Origin: Neostapfia colusana
Taxonomy: Eukaryota; Streptophyta; Magnoliopsida; Poales; Poaceae
Direction: 5' to 3'
DNA: 64,000 nt
Assembly: GCA_030760725.1 (NCBI GenBank)
Contig: JASWHV010000001.1
Coordinates: 72,995,683-73,059,682 of the forward strand
Under the pieces are notes generated by a model. That model saw only the letters and a list, made by a program, of their open reading frames with translations, was not told the DNA's origin and ran no database searches. Each line of letters begins with the position of its first letter. The stretch's first letter is position 1. This document shows, in pieces, positions 32,448 through 45,173 of the stretch. Position numbers and translations under genes: made by a program.

Positions 32448-34067
32448 CTAGTTCAATCTTGAACTCAACATCCCGTTCGGGCGGCATGCCTCTTCGGGAA
32501 ACACATCTGGATATTCACATACCACTGGAATATCCTCAAGCTTAGGAGCTTCAATCTGATGCACTGCTGCAACTTGTTGTGATGGATCCACAAGTTTCAA
32601 TGTGTTGCAACCGTGTATTGGGGAATTCAGTTGGACAGTCCGAGAGCTGATGTCAAAGATAGCTCCATAATGTGTCAACCATGACATCCCCAAGATAATA
32701 TCGATCCTTTGGCCTTTGAGTATGATAAGGCTCGCAGGATAGATGTTTCCACCCAAACATAAAGGTGCCCGTGAGACCATTTCATCTGTTGATATCTTGC
32801 CTCCGGGTGAGCTGATATGAAACGGATGCTTAACTGTGCTAAATGGAAGATTATTCTTCAGCACATAGTCTCTGCTAATAAAATTGTGGGTGGCTCCGGA
32901 ATCAAACAACACAAACGTGGGCTGTTCATGTAACGTGAACATGCCCGCCAAAACTGGTTCGCCTTTTGCAATGTCCTCAATAGCAGTGTAATTAACGCTG
33001 CCAGCTTTTGAAAGATTCTTCTTTGGAGGTTCACGGTGCTGATCTGAGCATTGATGAGATGACACATAATTGTGGCTCTGCTCAGCTCCACGACTGTTTC
33101 GTGCTGCAGAAATCCTCAGCTCTCTACTAACACGAGGTGGAGATAATTCGTGCGTAGCTGGTTGCGGTGGGGTTGCACGAATAATTCCTGTCAGTTGCTG
33201 TTGAGGTGGAGGCTCATAAGTGATCAACTCCAGCCGTGGTTGCAAGAGTTGCACCACAGGCTGAATTTGTTGCCTAACTGGCGAGTAATACCGCACTCGA
33301 TAGTTCGGACGAACCTCGATGCCACTGTCCGGCGGTATACTTCTTTTCAGCTCAGCTTCACAACGAAGATGCATGTCTTCCTTAATGATAGCGGCATTTA
33401 CCAACTCATTGTAAATACCGTTATTGAACAAGGTCACTTGTTCCTTAAGTTCGACATTCAAACCTCGGAAGAAATACTCGCACTTCAACGCTTCCGAGTC
33501 TACCATATGAGTTGCGTATTGCATCAAGTCTTCAAACTCCTTGAAGTACTCGTACGCACTCCTTTCTCCTTGCTTTAGCTCCAGAAAATCTTGATACCTT
33601 GTTCGAAGAATTCCTGAACAAATGTGACGTGCCTGGAAAACATCCCGGAATTCATCCCACGTCACTCGATGACCTTCAGGAAGAGTAGCGATGTACTCCG
33701 CCCACCAGGCTCCAGCGGCTCCGTGGAGTTGTTGAGCGGCAAATAAAGTCTTCTGATATTCATCGCACTCAAGCGTATCGAACTTGGCTTCAATACATTG
33801 AAGCCAATGAGCCGACTCCAACGGTTCTTTCGCTTCCAAGAAAACCGGTGGTTGTCTTGCTAGAAAATCCAGATAAGTGCTTGGCGGAGGATTTTGCTGT
33901 AGTGTCTCCTGTCGTATGCTTTGTCGCACCAACAGATCCAGAGACTCAGCCATCTTTGCCAAGATTTCCGCCAATCCGTTTGATGATGTCGGCACTTCTT
34001 GTCGTGGCGAATTACTTTCGCCGTGACTCGACTCACCAACCTCACTCCTGGAATGAGCACGATCCAT
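32448..34067 (-). pseudogene. gag: gag-protease ORF of element E, lacking a zinc knuckle; frameshift at the 3' end
   Basis: Opens at ATG 34067 (MDRAHSRSEVGESSHG), 539 aa. Residues ~75-250 are the gag capsid domain (SAHWLQCIEAKFDTL, GAAGAWWAEYIATLP, VTWDEFRDVFQARHI). A Pro/Gln-rich linker follows, then protease with LFDSGATHNF near residue 386 and IDIILGMSWLTHYGA. In family C the same linker carries a CCHC knuckle (CYKCGRPGHFANNC). In E the corresponding stretch (~33000-33080) has none, only a single HQC. Near 32486 the sequence is ~7 nt short of the expected linker, shifting frame and ending the ORF before RT. Capsid formation is expected family function; RNA binding without a knuckle is uncertain. 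Confidence 0.9.
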
Positions 34068-35847
34068 GCTGCAAGAGTGAGCAATTCACGGTTAAAATTC
34101 AAAGTTTAAACTCAACTTGAATTGAAAACATAACCGTAAAAGCATCACATCAATATTGCAGCATTACACAAGCTAACTAGGGTTCGACAATACTGAAATC
34201 TATCAAATGTGAGAAAGTTTGTCCAAACCCTTAATTCCAACAGTAGGACAAACTGAAAAATAACTCGAGAACATGTTACGGAGCTTAGAGAAGTCTAAGA
34301 CATCCCTGTCCACAACAAGTCTCAAGCTAAATGACAATAAGTACTACTCTGTTCAGAATGACCAATAGGTCTTAATCCCAGAATTTGAATATGACAATGG
34401 CAATTTCATATCTCAAGTTGAATATCAAAGTTATAGTTAACTTCAATATCTTTCCAACGAGTATTCATTTGCCTTCATATCGGTTTTGGATCAAAAGTTG
34501 TGATATTTCAAAGTCGACAGAAATCTGGAACAATTTTGACAGCACCTCCTTTAAAAGTGGCTGTTTTGTCCGCAAGATTTCATACAATTAAACTCAAAAT
34601 CTGGAGAAATTTTGAACTACAAAGTCATAGCATATATCACAAGCTTTCTAACGCTGTATTACTTGACCCTTATAAAATTTTCAACAGAAAGTTATGGTCG
34701 AAATACAGAAATTTCCAGAGAGCAATTTGTGCCTGCCCTGTTTTTGGACAGTTCACACTCATCTGAGAATTTCATCAATTTGGAGGGTGATTCTGGTCTG
34801 GAGTTCTAATGAAGAGTTGTAGAATACTTCAATAGATTTCCAGAAATGTATCACTCACCTCCATTGGTTCAACAAAACAAAAATTATGCCCTGTTCAACT
34901 TCAGCAAAGATTCTGCCGGAAACAGGGGAGGTTTATTCCTAAGTCTTTGTGAAGAAATCTATACTCCCAATTGACTCTCAGTTCAATATAGGAGTTCATC
35001 ACCCCCTAATAGAATCCTAGACTCCAAATTTACTCTTTTTCTTTTCAAACCTTCATTTTCATGCAGTTCAAAACACATCACGGTACTACGTTGCCTCACC
35101 AAATTAAAATCCTAACCGGCTTTATACCGGCTTGTACGTTTCAAATGGTGGCACTAAAACGATCACTCACAAACGTTTTCTACACGACATGTTCTAACGT
35201 GGTTAAGGTACCTGCAGAAAATCACTCAATAATGATGCACACATTGGTTTATCATTTCAGGCAGGTCCATATCATAGTAAAAACATACGCCCCGTATCAT
35301 TGCCATACGGGCCATCCTTGAGTCAAGCCACGTCTCAAGGTACATGATCGGGTTATTCACCACCCGACGGGGGCTCCAAACCTTTGCACTAAAGCACACC
35401 GGTGGAACAGCGATTTCGTAAGCCTCATAGGACATGAAGAGTCCTAGAGAACATACTTCGTGTTACAAACCACATGATGGGGTCTCCTCCTCTTGCCCCT
35501 GGGTTTGCGCACTGGAAGCTAGTGCCATTCATATGTCTCTAAGACATGAAGAGTCTTAGAAAACATATTCACTTCCCGTCCATTGCTGAACGGGACATCC
35601 CACACTACTTTCCTCGTATGGGAGAGCTAACCGAAATTGATCCGCTTTCGGTGGCGTTCCTTACCATTCTTACCTCCACGTAGGTGCGTCGTTACAGAAT
35701 TGAAATACTGAATGATAACACACTGTTAGCTTGCCAACTTAAGTAACTATGCTATTTATAATCCTTATGTGTGCATACTATACGTTCCTCACTCATATAC
35801 TCCTAAGTTTTCAAAAATATGCTCTTTTCATGCGTGCTATTCCCAAT
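34068..35847 (-). other. Long untranslated leader of element E
   Basis: About 1.78 kb between primer site and gag with no ORF supported by motifs. Contains a direct repeat of ~28 bp, GACATGAAGAGTCCTAGA-type, at ~35433 and ~35547 (plus strand). Probably carries packaging and dimerisation signals, by analogy with other retroelements (inference). No extra ORF as in A and D'. Confidence 0.55.
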
Positions 35848-35862
35848 GCGGCTCTGATACCA
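35848..35862 (-). other. Primer binding site of element E
   Basis: TGGTATCAGAGCCGC on the minus strand, 4 nt after the 5' LTR. Matches the initiator-Met tRNA 3' end. Confidence 0.9.
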
Positions 35863-35866
35863 CGCC

Positions 35867-38800
35867 TGTGAAGGCCCGGCCCGGGAATCGCAGTGGGTGG
35901 TGCCGTGCGATGCGGCACCCAACAGCATGCACGAAAAGACGATAAAAACATAACGGAACCATTTTTCTTTTTTTTACTCAACATAAGATCTTTTACAACA
36001 TAAGTACACACACAGCGGAAATTAAAATTTGCTGGACAATCTACTCACTCTCGACCCTATCTACGCAGAAGAGAAGTCGTTCAGCCCGTGAACGCTTCCT
36101 ACTAGCTTCACCAAAGTAAGGCAGCGGCTAGGTTTCCGATGAGTTGAACGAACCGTGAGGTTCGTCGTCTCACCAAACAACCCTCTTCATAGCAGGCATC
36201 CTGCTACCTGCAAAAACAACTTAGAAGCAACCGTGAGCACTAAGGGTCAACAAGACTTACCCGTCAATCCTAAACATTCAACTCTACATGCAGGGGTAGT
36301 AAGACAGTAGGCATAGGAATTTGCAAAATGCAGCTTGACTAAACTTGATCCTTATATTCAGATTCTTTTAGCCTTCATTTTAGTGGTCCTCACGCCTCAC
36401 AACATCGGAAGTCCACAATCAAACAAGAAACGCTTATCCCGATGTTGCTAGCCTAAGGTGGAAATGAAATTTAGTTGGCTCTATATCTACTTCAGTCAAG
36501 GTTCCAATACAGTGATTAATCCACAAACAGCAAGTTAAGAGACTTAGTTCATGTTCTTACTAAGTCACGGCGCAGTGGGCAAGTATGCTCAATCCTCTTC
36601 CGCGAGCGACGGTGATTCGAATCAATAACAACCCGGAATACACGACACATACACCCGCCTCGAAAGACTCTCTCAAGAGCTCTTTCTTACGTTGTATGCA
36701 GCAACCTTTCACACGACACCCCGACATAGAAAAACGCTTCGCGCCGAGCAGGATGGTCCTCTACGCGGACACGTCGAAGTTGCCTGCTAGAGGATTTACA
36801 CCTCCCGCCTTCTCAACGCCATTCCCACGCGAAGGATGAGTTTCTATATCACGGTCCATCGAGTTACATCGGTTTCATGGGTCCCATACCCCACTATATA
36901 TCCGGTACAGCTCAATCTTGTCCAGCAGGGCCGCATACATACGGTCCTTAACCGACACGGACGGGGCTACAACCAACCTCCACATTTGCCTTACCATCCC
37001 GGTCCAGGCCAAATGTGGTCTCAAGCATTGTCACACCCATCGCAGGTCGAGACCAACCTTGAGCGCTCCATCCTATAGGAACATCCCCGTCCCCATCTCA
37101 TATTCATGAGGGTGCTCTTATCATTTATCTCTCGCGAGTAACTCCATTACTCGAACTTTCTCGCGAGTGGCTTTTTACTACTCGACTTCTACCGAGCTAG
37201 CTACAACATTAGCCTAGCATCTACAACGAGGCAAAACCTACACTAAACCTTCTAATGAGGGATGTAATAGGCATGCAAGTGGGTTTCAATCATCCTAGAC
37301 ATAATGCACTCAAGTCTAATAAACATGATGTGAAGTAAAACAAAATTTGAAACGGTAACGATATGCAAACCGGGGCTTGCCTTGCTCAACGGTTTTGTTA
37401 GAATCTAGGAGTTAGTCTTCCTCCGGAGAATCCGCCAAGCTCATCACGAGATGGGGATCCTGACTGCAGAGTCGAGTCCTCGTCGAACGTCGACGTCACG
37501 TGAGCTATTATATTGCAATGCACATATATTTCAAAAGCAATTTAGAAACTGTTTCAAAACTGTTGTTCAAGTTAACTCACATCTAAAAGGAACAAACAAC
37601 AGAAAGGTTTCTGTTGTTGGATCTACAACCTTAGAGATGATGAAAGCTAGGGTGAAAAGAAATACTAGTAATCACCATGTGATTAAGTCCATTATATGAA
37701 CACTTAAACCTAAGATATGGTAGCTCCAGTTCCAGAGGTCCAATGAAGCTGAGAATTTAACCACAGCCTCTATGGAAGATATTTAGGCAGTGTGCAAAGA
37801 TTGAGCTCATGAAATGGCTCAAGGTGATCACAATAATTCCTTATGTGATTTTCACTAATCTGCCTTTACCCCCTAGATATTAAGCATTTCTATGCGGCAA
37901 AGTGGACTTTTTGTGAAGTAAAAAATGTTCTGAGTCCATAGGAATTGGTTTTACCATTTTTGTAGTTTCCTACATGGAGATATGGATTTTAGAAGGATTG
38001 GGAAAAAGCTGAAAATGTCTCTGTTCATTTTCCCATTTTTCAGAGACATAAGGAATGAACACATCATTTGACCAAGCAAATGAGGTCCAATGCCTCTGAA
38101 ATTTTTACTGAAGTTCAAGGAATTTTAGAACAATGTCCTGTCCAAATTTGGGAATTTTCCAATAAACAGAACTCCTGTGAAAATTCAGATAAAATTTTTC
38201 TTAAATGAATTAATGAGCCAAATTCAAGGATTTTCATAAACATTGGTATGCACCCTAGATAGTACTCTTTGATAGGAATCCAAAAAAAATTGTTTCACAA
38301 TTTTTGGACATTCCTACACAAAGTTATGGCTCTCCAAAGTTTGAACTAGAGTGGGAAAATCTGGAAATTGTTTAAATGCTGACAGTGGGTCCCACCTGTC
38401 ATCCCTAACCTCCAGACTCGCGCCCAACAGGGCAGTGGCGGCCCACTCCGGCGAGATCACCGGAAAACAAGTTCCCAGCCACCTCCAGACCCCCTGCTGG
38501 CCGCCCCCCCATATTTCCCCACGCTGAACACGTTGGTGAGGTCCCCGGCGGCTGAAACTCGCCGGAAAATAGGGCGCACCGGCCACAGCAAACCCTAGAG
38601 CTCCGGCGAGGTATTGCACGGTGAATTCTCCACCAAATGGTCGGTTCTTGGGCTCTACATCACCAGAGGATCATGTAGAAGACCGGCATGAGGTCTAAAC
38701 TAGCTGGAGATGGCTCTAAACCTATCGGCACCGTGCACCCGATAGGGTCCAGCGGCATACCCTCTAAAAGAGCTCGGACTGCTCACTCTACACTCATTTT

Positions 38801-40035
38801 CTTGGTCTAAAATCGATGGAGGAGGTGTGATAGGCAGTTAACAACCTGTGTGTGAAGTTTGAGACCCAACAAACACGAATTGAGGACGAATTTTACAATT
38901 CCTTACCTCAAGGTCCGTTTCTGCCGCCCGGGAGAAAAACTTGAAATTCTCCCTCTGTGATCAATGGCTGGGGCTGAGCTTTGGGGGTGAGCAACTAGAC
39001 TTGTTGGTGCACAGATGGGGTGGCTTGCTTGGGCGTGATCCCTCCTGGTTTGGGCTGTCCACGGCGTCCAGTTTCAGTTCCTCCAGTTTGAGTTCGGGAC
39101 AGTGGAAACTTTGCCGTTTCTAGGCGCCGGTGAGCTCAGGACTGCGGGGTAAAGTGTCTAGCCGGATAGAGCATGTGTATGAGATGATCTTTGCTGTGGA
39201 GACCTCGATCATCCGTCGCTCAGGTGGCTGTGTAGGATTGAGAGAAGGAGGGGCGCTGTTCTGCTCGGGAGGACGAATAGAGAGCGGGAGCTCGTTTGGG
39301 AGAAGGCAAAATGGCGTTGCTGCACTCCTGGGCGTGGATTAGGATGGCAAAAGATCGAAGCAGGAGGTGGCATCGGCAGAGACTCGGGAGGAGCTGCTGT
39401 CGAGCGCTCCGTCGCTGAAGGACAGAGCAGAGTCGGTCTCATTCTTGTGAGACTGACCGGTGGGGTCCACAGCCCCAATTTTTGCTTCCTATCCCTAAAT
39501 TCGATTTAAAATAGCAAATGAGCTCCAATTGTGATCAAATTTGGAGGATAGGTCAAAAGAATTATGAGGAACTCCAATCTGAAATCAGATTTTGAAATTG
39601 AGTTTGTTTGGTTCAAAATTAAATTCAAGTTTGAATTTGAACGTGCCCTCATTTAATCCTCGGAATAAATAGTATATGAAACCTAAAATTCTCCAAATTT
39701 GAAACTTAGGCTCTTGAATACATGAGAAATGCATCTATGCTCTCACATATAGGCCTTTGTACAATCTGAATAGGAATCCTTTCAAAAGAATTCAAATTGC
39801 ATTTAAATTTCCTCCACTCTACTCATAGAGAAGGTGCACATGAGTTAGAGTTTTTGGGAGTCTAATTCTTTCCCCTAGGTTAACATGTGTTGAGCATGTC
39901 CTAGAGAAATTTTTTAACTCCCTCACATGTCCATATTTGTGTTCATCATTTCATGTGACACAATTATAGCCTTTGATCGCCTTAACTTTGTTTCATAAGT
40001 TGAAATCAAATTTTACAAAAGTTAGGGCTGTTACA
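35867..40035 (-). repeat. 5' LTR of element E
   Basis: 4169 bp, partner of 25425-29594. Ends TGTAACAGCCC (minus start) at 40035, followed by target duplication ACCAC. Confidence 0.95.
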
Positions 40036-40040
40036 ACCAC

Positions 40041-43000
40041 TGCATGCCTCAGGTAGTAAAGAGCTTATGTTCCAAATTTGGAGAATTTTTGAGCTCATCT
40101 ACTATTTATTTGAAGAAATAGTTGAGAGCACATTCAAATTCAAATTTGAATTTGGAAATGGAACCAAATTTGCTCAATTTGGAAATCTGATTTTATATTC
40201 AAAATCCTCACATTATGTTCGGCCTACCCTCCAAATTTGGTGAGATTTGGTCAATGTTTGCGTGGGAATCTCAAAGCACAGTGGGAGAAAAATCAAAAGA
40301 GAAGGCCGGACCCACATGTCATAGACCCGGGGCAGTGAACCGCCTCTGTTTTCTGTCGGTCGAGCGCGCGCCCGACAGCACGCCGGTGCCAAGCTTTGCC
40401 GACATCCACCCAGCGCCAGATCCTGCTTGCCCACGATTTTCTGCTCGGTCTGATCTTCTCCACTGCATGTGTACCGAAGTCATTTTGGCTTCCTCCGCTC
40501 GTTCTCGCCTCGGTAGTTTGCCCAACGACAACACGACCGCCTCGGCCGCTCTCGGTCTTCCGATCGCCAGCCACCCCCGCACCTCAGCAGCTCGAGCTTC
40601 CAACACAGAAAAGGCGCGCAAGGGCATGCACAAGTTGTTCCCCATCACACCTCAGAGCTGTGAGCAGCTATTCGACTTGACTTGAGGCTTGGCGCCAAGA
40701 ACCGAAGCTCACCGGCGGAAACCGAAGTCGGTCACCGTGGACAGCGAGCTACGGCTCTCTTAACCGTCCCTCCTCTACACGAAAAGGTGTGCCATACTCT
40801 CTAGTTCGTGTAGCTGCAAGCCATATAGCGATTGATCAACCGGGTGAAGGGAATTTCCAGATTTTCCGAAACATAGTGTGTTCGGGTAGAGCTTGGTCTA
40901 CCCTGAAATTCATGTTACTCGGGTAGCTACTGGCCAAGCAAACTTGCAAGCACCTTCCTCACATCCTAGCGCTTCTCCTTGACCAAGAATCGAGCTAAAT
41001 GATCCAGAAACGATCGAGTTCTTGCTGTTTTTCCGGCCGCCATGGAAAAAACATCTCGGGTCACCGTGGAGCTCGATGTTGCCGGCTTTTTCACGAGGTT
41101 TGGCATCCATTTTCGACATCCTCAAGATCCCATGGTGCTCTCCGATCAATTCCCGACCGTTTTGATGCGGCATAGAAGGTTTCCGACCTCACCGGAACCC
41201 TAGCGGCCACTGCCGCCGCCGCCCACCATTTTCCTGCGATCCCCGGCCGCCGGCGACCCTCCCAACCTGTTCTGCGGGCCGAGCTAGGGTGGGGCGACGA
41301 GTTTGAGGTCGGGAGATGGCCGGGAAGGCTGTTCCGGCGATGCTCGCCGGAGGGCGCCGCTGCCTCTTTTTGGCGCGAGGAAGAAGACGACCTGTCGGGT
41401 GGGACCCACTAGCAGGCGTTTAAACATTTTAGGAATTTCAGTTTTTAGTTTAAACTTTGGAGAGCCACAACTTTGTGTAGGAGTGTCCAAAAATTGTCAA
41501 ATATATTTTTTTGGATTCCTCTCAAAGAGTAGTATCCAGGAGTACAGCCCCAATGTTTATGAAAATACCTGGATTTGGCTCATTAATTCATATAAAGAAA
41601 ATATGGTAGGAATTTTTCCAGGAGTTCTGTGTATTAGAAAATTCCCAAATTTGGGAAGGAGATTCTTCCAAAAACACTTGAACTCCAATAAAAATTTCAT
41701 AGGCATTGGACCTCATTTGCTTGGCCAAATGTGGTATTAATTCCTTATGTCTCTGAAAATTGGAAAATAGAACAGAGCTCATTTTCAGATTTTCCCCAAT
41801 TCTTGTAAAGGTCATATCTTGGTATAGGAACCTCCAAATTTAGTGATTAAAATTGGGTTGGATTCATATTGAATATCTCTATCCAGATATGCAACCCAAT
41901 TCGTTTGAAACCCATTATTAATTCTGGAAAGTTCTTTAAATCTTTTCAGCAAAAGAATTTTAGAGGGAGTTTGGTTTATCCAAAAATCTTCAAATTTTGC
42001 CAGAATATTATTTAGTATGTTACTGAACTCCTGTAAAAGTTTCAGCTCCGTTGGAGTTGATTTGATTAGGGGAATTCAGATTTGAAGTTGCTGAGTTCAA
42101 TTGAATACAGAAACATTTTCAGAGAATTTCCAAAACATGGAAATTTAGTTCTGGGAAATTCTTAGCTCCAAAAATCCTAGGAAAATTCCTGCAGGCCCTA
42201 TGAACTATAATTAAATTTGTAGTTCGCTCAGTTGGGCATGAACATGTGAGTTACTTCAGAATTAATTTCTTTTTGCTTTATTGCTTAGGGAATTGTTCTG
42301 GATAAAACACCCAATGAAAAGTGTTCATTTTTGGTCCTGAGCACTTTCATGAGAGCAGGAACTCACATGTAAAGTTTCAGATCAAGTTGAGCTGTAGAGC
42401 TCCCTGTCCTTGTTCTCCATGCTTATGTATGAGGGAAAATACATAAGAGTATTGGAGGAATTTTAGAGGACACATATTCTTTCCACATTAGCTGCAATTT
42501 GGAAAGCTAAATATCTGGCTAGAGTGGTACATGCTGTAAAGGTTTTGAAGTCATTGGAGTTCTGTATCTTCAATTTCATTCACATCTCCTCAGCCCACCA
42601 TATATGTTCATTAATAGAGAATTGGTTAGTTTATAATCCAACTTCTAAGTAAGCTTTAGTTTCTTTTAGGTTCCTTGCACAACCGAGGCAACCCATCATT
42701 CTTATCACTTCCACACACCCCTCTGTTCTTCAAAAATTCAAGTCTTTAATTATATGAATTGCATTATAAGAACATGTGCATATACATTTCGATAGGACTT
42801 ACGACGGAGGCAATCAACGGAGAAGTTCGACGGAGTGAATCCATTGAAATGGATCAGTTGATCAAGCCTCAAGGAGGACAAGACTCTAACTGATTTATAT
42901 ATATTAGTCCCCTGCAAAACAAAGGCAAGCCCCGGTTTGCATAAAAACTTACAAGTTTTCATTTGTATTCACTTCATAATGTCTAGCATTTTATTTATTG

Positions 43001-44401
43001 CATTAAGTCTAGGTGGTATGACACTCCAAATGCATGACCCAGAAAACCCTGCAGTACAATGTAGCATAGGTTATCAATTGATTATAACTGCTGATCTCAA
43101 GTTAATAAAAGTGGATTAAAAGAGGCATAACTCGAGTAGGCAGTTTCCTACTCGTGAACCGGGATTAAGGGGGATCAATCGGAAGAGTTGGGAATTGATC
43201 CTCATAGTTAGGAATGGAGACCGGGCAGTGGATGGAAGGCTCAAGGACGTGGTCCTGTGAACCTAGTCTATGTCTGAGTCGATTAATGCCCGTTCTCGTG
43301 TGCGGCCCGTTGGACAAGTTTGAGTTGTGTACCGGATGCATACTGGCTATATGGGACCCAGGAAACCGATGTAACATGTTAACATGGGTGTCGAGGCATA
43401 CCTCTCCGTCTGATGCATATGCTAAAAGGATAAAGAAGTCTGCTCTATGAGGGTTTGCCATAGTGAGACTTATCCCAGTCGGTGGGACCGGTCCGACATT
43501 TGGGTGTCGTGTGAAAGGTTGCCACGTACGACGTCAGTGATGGTTGCTGTGTGCAACGTCGAGTACGGGCGTATGTGTTGTGTCAGCTGGGTATTTTTGA
43601 TTGCAATCACCGTCGCTCGTGGTAGTGAGCATACTTGTTCTCTGCGTCGTGACGTAGTAATAAACTGGGAAAACATTTAATATGCTTTGTGAGTAATCCT
43701 CATAATGGAGATGAGGAATGATCAACACTTTCACTAAATTTATTTTCCACCTTAGGCTAGTAGCGTCGAGGCAAAGCATTTCTTGTTTGATTGTGGAGTC
43801 TCGACGTTAATGGCGCAAGGTCTGTATGAGTCTAGGGTATCTCACTAAAGTTACTTTCACCTCGGGCAAGTGACATGGAGATAAAGCGTTTCTTGTTTAA
43901 TTGTGGAGTCTCGATGTAAATTGCACGAGGGGTATAAAAGTTGCTTAAAACTTAAAGTAAGGACCGCATGTAGAGTTTCATGACTAGGGTGACGGTTAAA
44001 TCTTCCTGAGCTTCATGCTCACGGATACTGCATAAGTTGTTTTGCAGGTAATAACAGTACGCTGATATGTACGGGTGTCCGATGAGACTTGGAACTCTCT
44101 GAGTGGTGAACTCATGGAAAACCCTGCCGCTGCTATTGTGATCATGTTGCTAGCGAGAAGGGTCCACGGGCTGGACATCTTCTCTATTGCTTAGCATAGA
44201 TATGAGACGTGAGTTGTATTAGTCTTCCGCTGTAGATTATTTTGAGAAGTATTTGTAAAACTCAAACTTTGTAAACTTCCGCTTGATTTATGTAATATGA
44301 TGCTTTATTATGTGTGCTGTAGGGTGCCGCATCGCACGACACCACCCAATGTGATTCCCGGGCGAGTGGCACGACCCCGTGATCGGGACCGGGCCCTCAC
44401 A
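40041..44401 (+). repeat. Solo LTR of family G, part 2
   Basis: Continuation of 25122-25424 after the E insertion. Ends GGGACCGGGCCCTCACA at 44401, then TTTTT. Total G length is about 4.66 kb. There is no internal region or second LTR, so G is a solo LTR from LTR-LTR recombination. It resembles the E LTR in layout (gene-like GC-rich middle, AT-rich flanks, 3' end with a Gly-poor GC segment near 43140-43650). The ORFs at 40215-40685 and 41303-41740 lack domains. Confidence 0.85.
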
Positions 44402-44406
44402 TTTTT

Positions 44407-44481
44407 GTAGCTTCCGCATAAAAAGTTTTAATCTACCATTCATCCCCTATGGTACCTTTTCATGTGCTCTTCGATCATACA
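44407..44481 (+). repeat. LTR of copia F2, part 2 (3' end)
   Basis: TTTTTGTAGCTTCCGC...GATCATACA completes the F2 LTR after the G insertion. It matches the end of the F1 LTR (minus, ~10527-10610). Confidence 0.85.
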
Positions 44482-44483
44482 AT

Positions 44484-44496
44484 TGGTATCAGAGCC
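44484..44496 (+). other. Primer binding site of copia F2
   Basis: TGGTATCAGAGCC, two bases after the LTR end. Perfect initiator-Met type. Confidence 0.9.
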
Positions 44497-44544
44497 ATGG
44501 TGCTTTAATGTCATTGATTTGTACGTGTTTTCGCTAATCAAAAT

Positions 44545-45173
44545 GGAGAAATACTCTGCAAAACCTTGTGTGTTCGATGACGTTGATTTTCAGGTTTGGA
44601 AGGCTCGTATGGAGGCTTACATACAAGCGCAAGGATTTGCCATATGGGAAAAGGTCTACAAGTCCTTCGACGTGCCGTCAAACGATCAAGTTACGACTGC
44701 GAACATGAGGGATGTCGACAACAATAACAAGGACCGTTGACTCAAATCTACTTCGATCATGTTGCACACCTCCGATCTGTATACGATGTGTGAAAAGCAC
44801 TTTGCGACTACCACGAAGGATCCAACATGATCAAGGAGGTAAGGCAAGATATGTTCAACAAAGAATATATGTGCTTTGAGATGCAACCAGGTGAGTCCAT
44901 CAATGATTTATTTGCTCGCTTTAATAAAATTCTCAACAACTTGCTTAGTGTCGATATTAATTTTTTTGATACTGAAAATGCTAGGCAATTGTTAAGTGCA
45001 TTAGACATGTGAATTTGGGAGATGAAAGTTACATCTATTTGTGAATCTACAGTCATGAGTACACCTACTTTAGATGTGCTATATTCTAAATTGAAAACTC
45101 ATGAAATTGACATAATCTCATGTAAGAATCCTAATATGTCTCTTGCCTTTGTTTCACAACGTGACATGCCTAG
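44545..45173 (+). pseudogene. gag: Copia F2 gag, broken, with a solo LTR inserted after it
   Basis: Same gene as F1 gag: MEKYSAKPCVFDDVDFQVWK at 44545, PGESINDLFARFNKIL near 44890, and LAFVSQRDMP at the end. An internal ~23-nt deletion near 44735, further stops and a TGA near 45009 break it. At 45173 a D solo LTR interrupts. The reading resumes at 48543 (SSNSSSCGT) up to 48575. Confidence 0.85.

Larger units (their letters stand above)
25425..40035 (-). mobile_element. Complete Ty3/gypsy chromovirus-type element E (14.6 kb)
   Basis: Two near-identical LTRs (25425-29594 and 35867-40035) flank a 6.3-kb internal region with primer site, leader, gag-protease, RT-RNase H-integrase-chromodomain and polypurine tract, all on the minus strand. 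The 5-bp target duplication ACCAC is exact (25420-25424 and 40036-40040). By eye the two LTRs differ at roughly 40 positions in ~4.17 kb, about 1%, so it is the youngest datable insertion here. The coding region has three lesions: a frameshift near 32486 and TGA codons at 32419 and 30007. Tekay/Del-like by long LTR and chromodomain (inference). Confidence 0.95.

Noticed and set aside
40215..40685. 156-aa ORF in the G solo LTR
   Set aside because: GC-rich LTR segment with several overlapping frames on both strands; no recognisable domain.
44484..44496. tRNA gene fragment
   Set aside because: It is the 13-nt primer binding site directly after a copia LTR; there is no cloverleaf.
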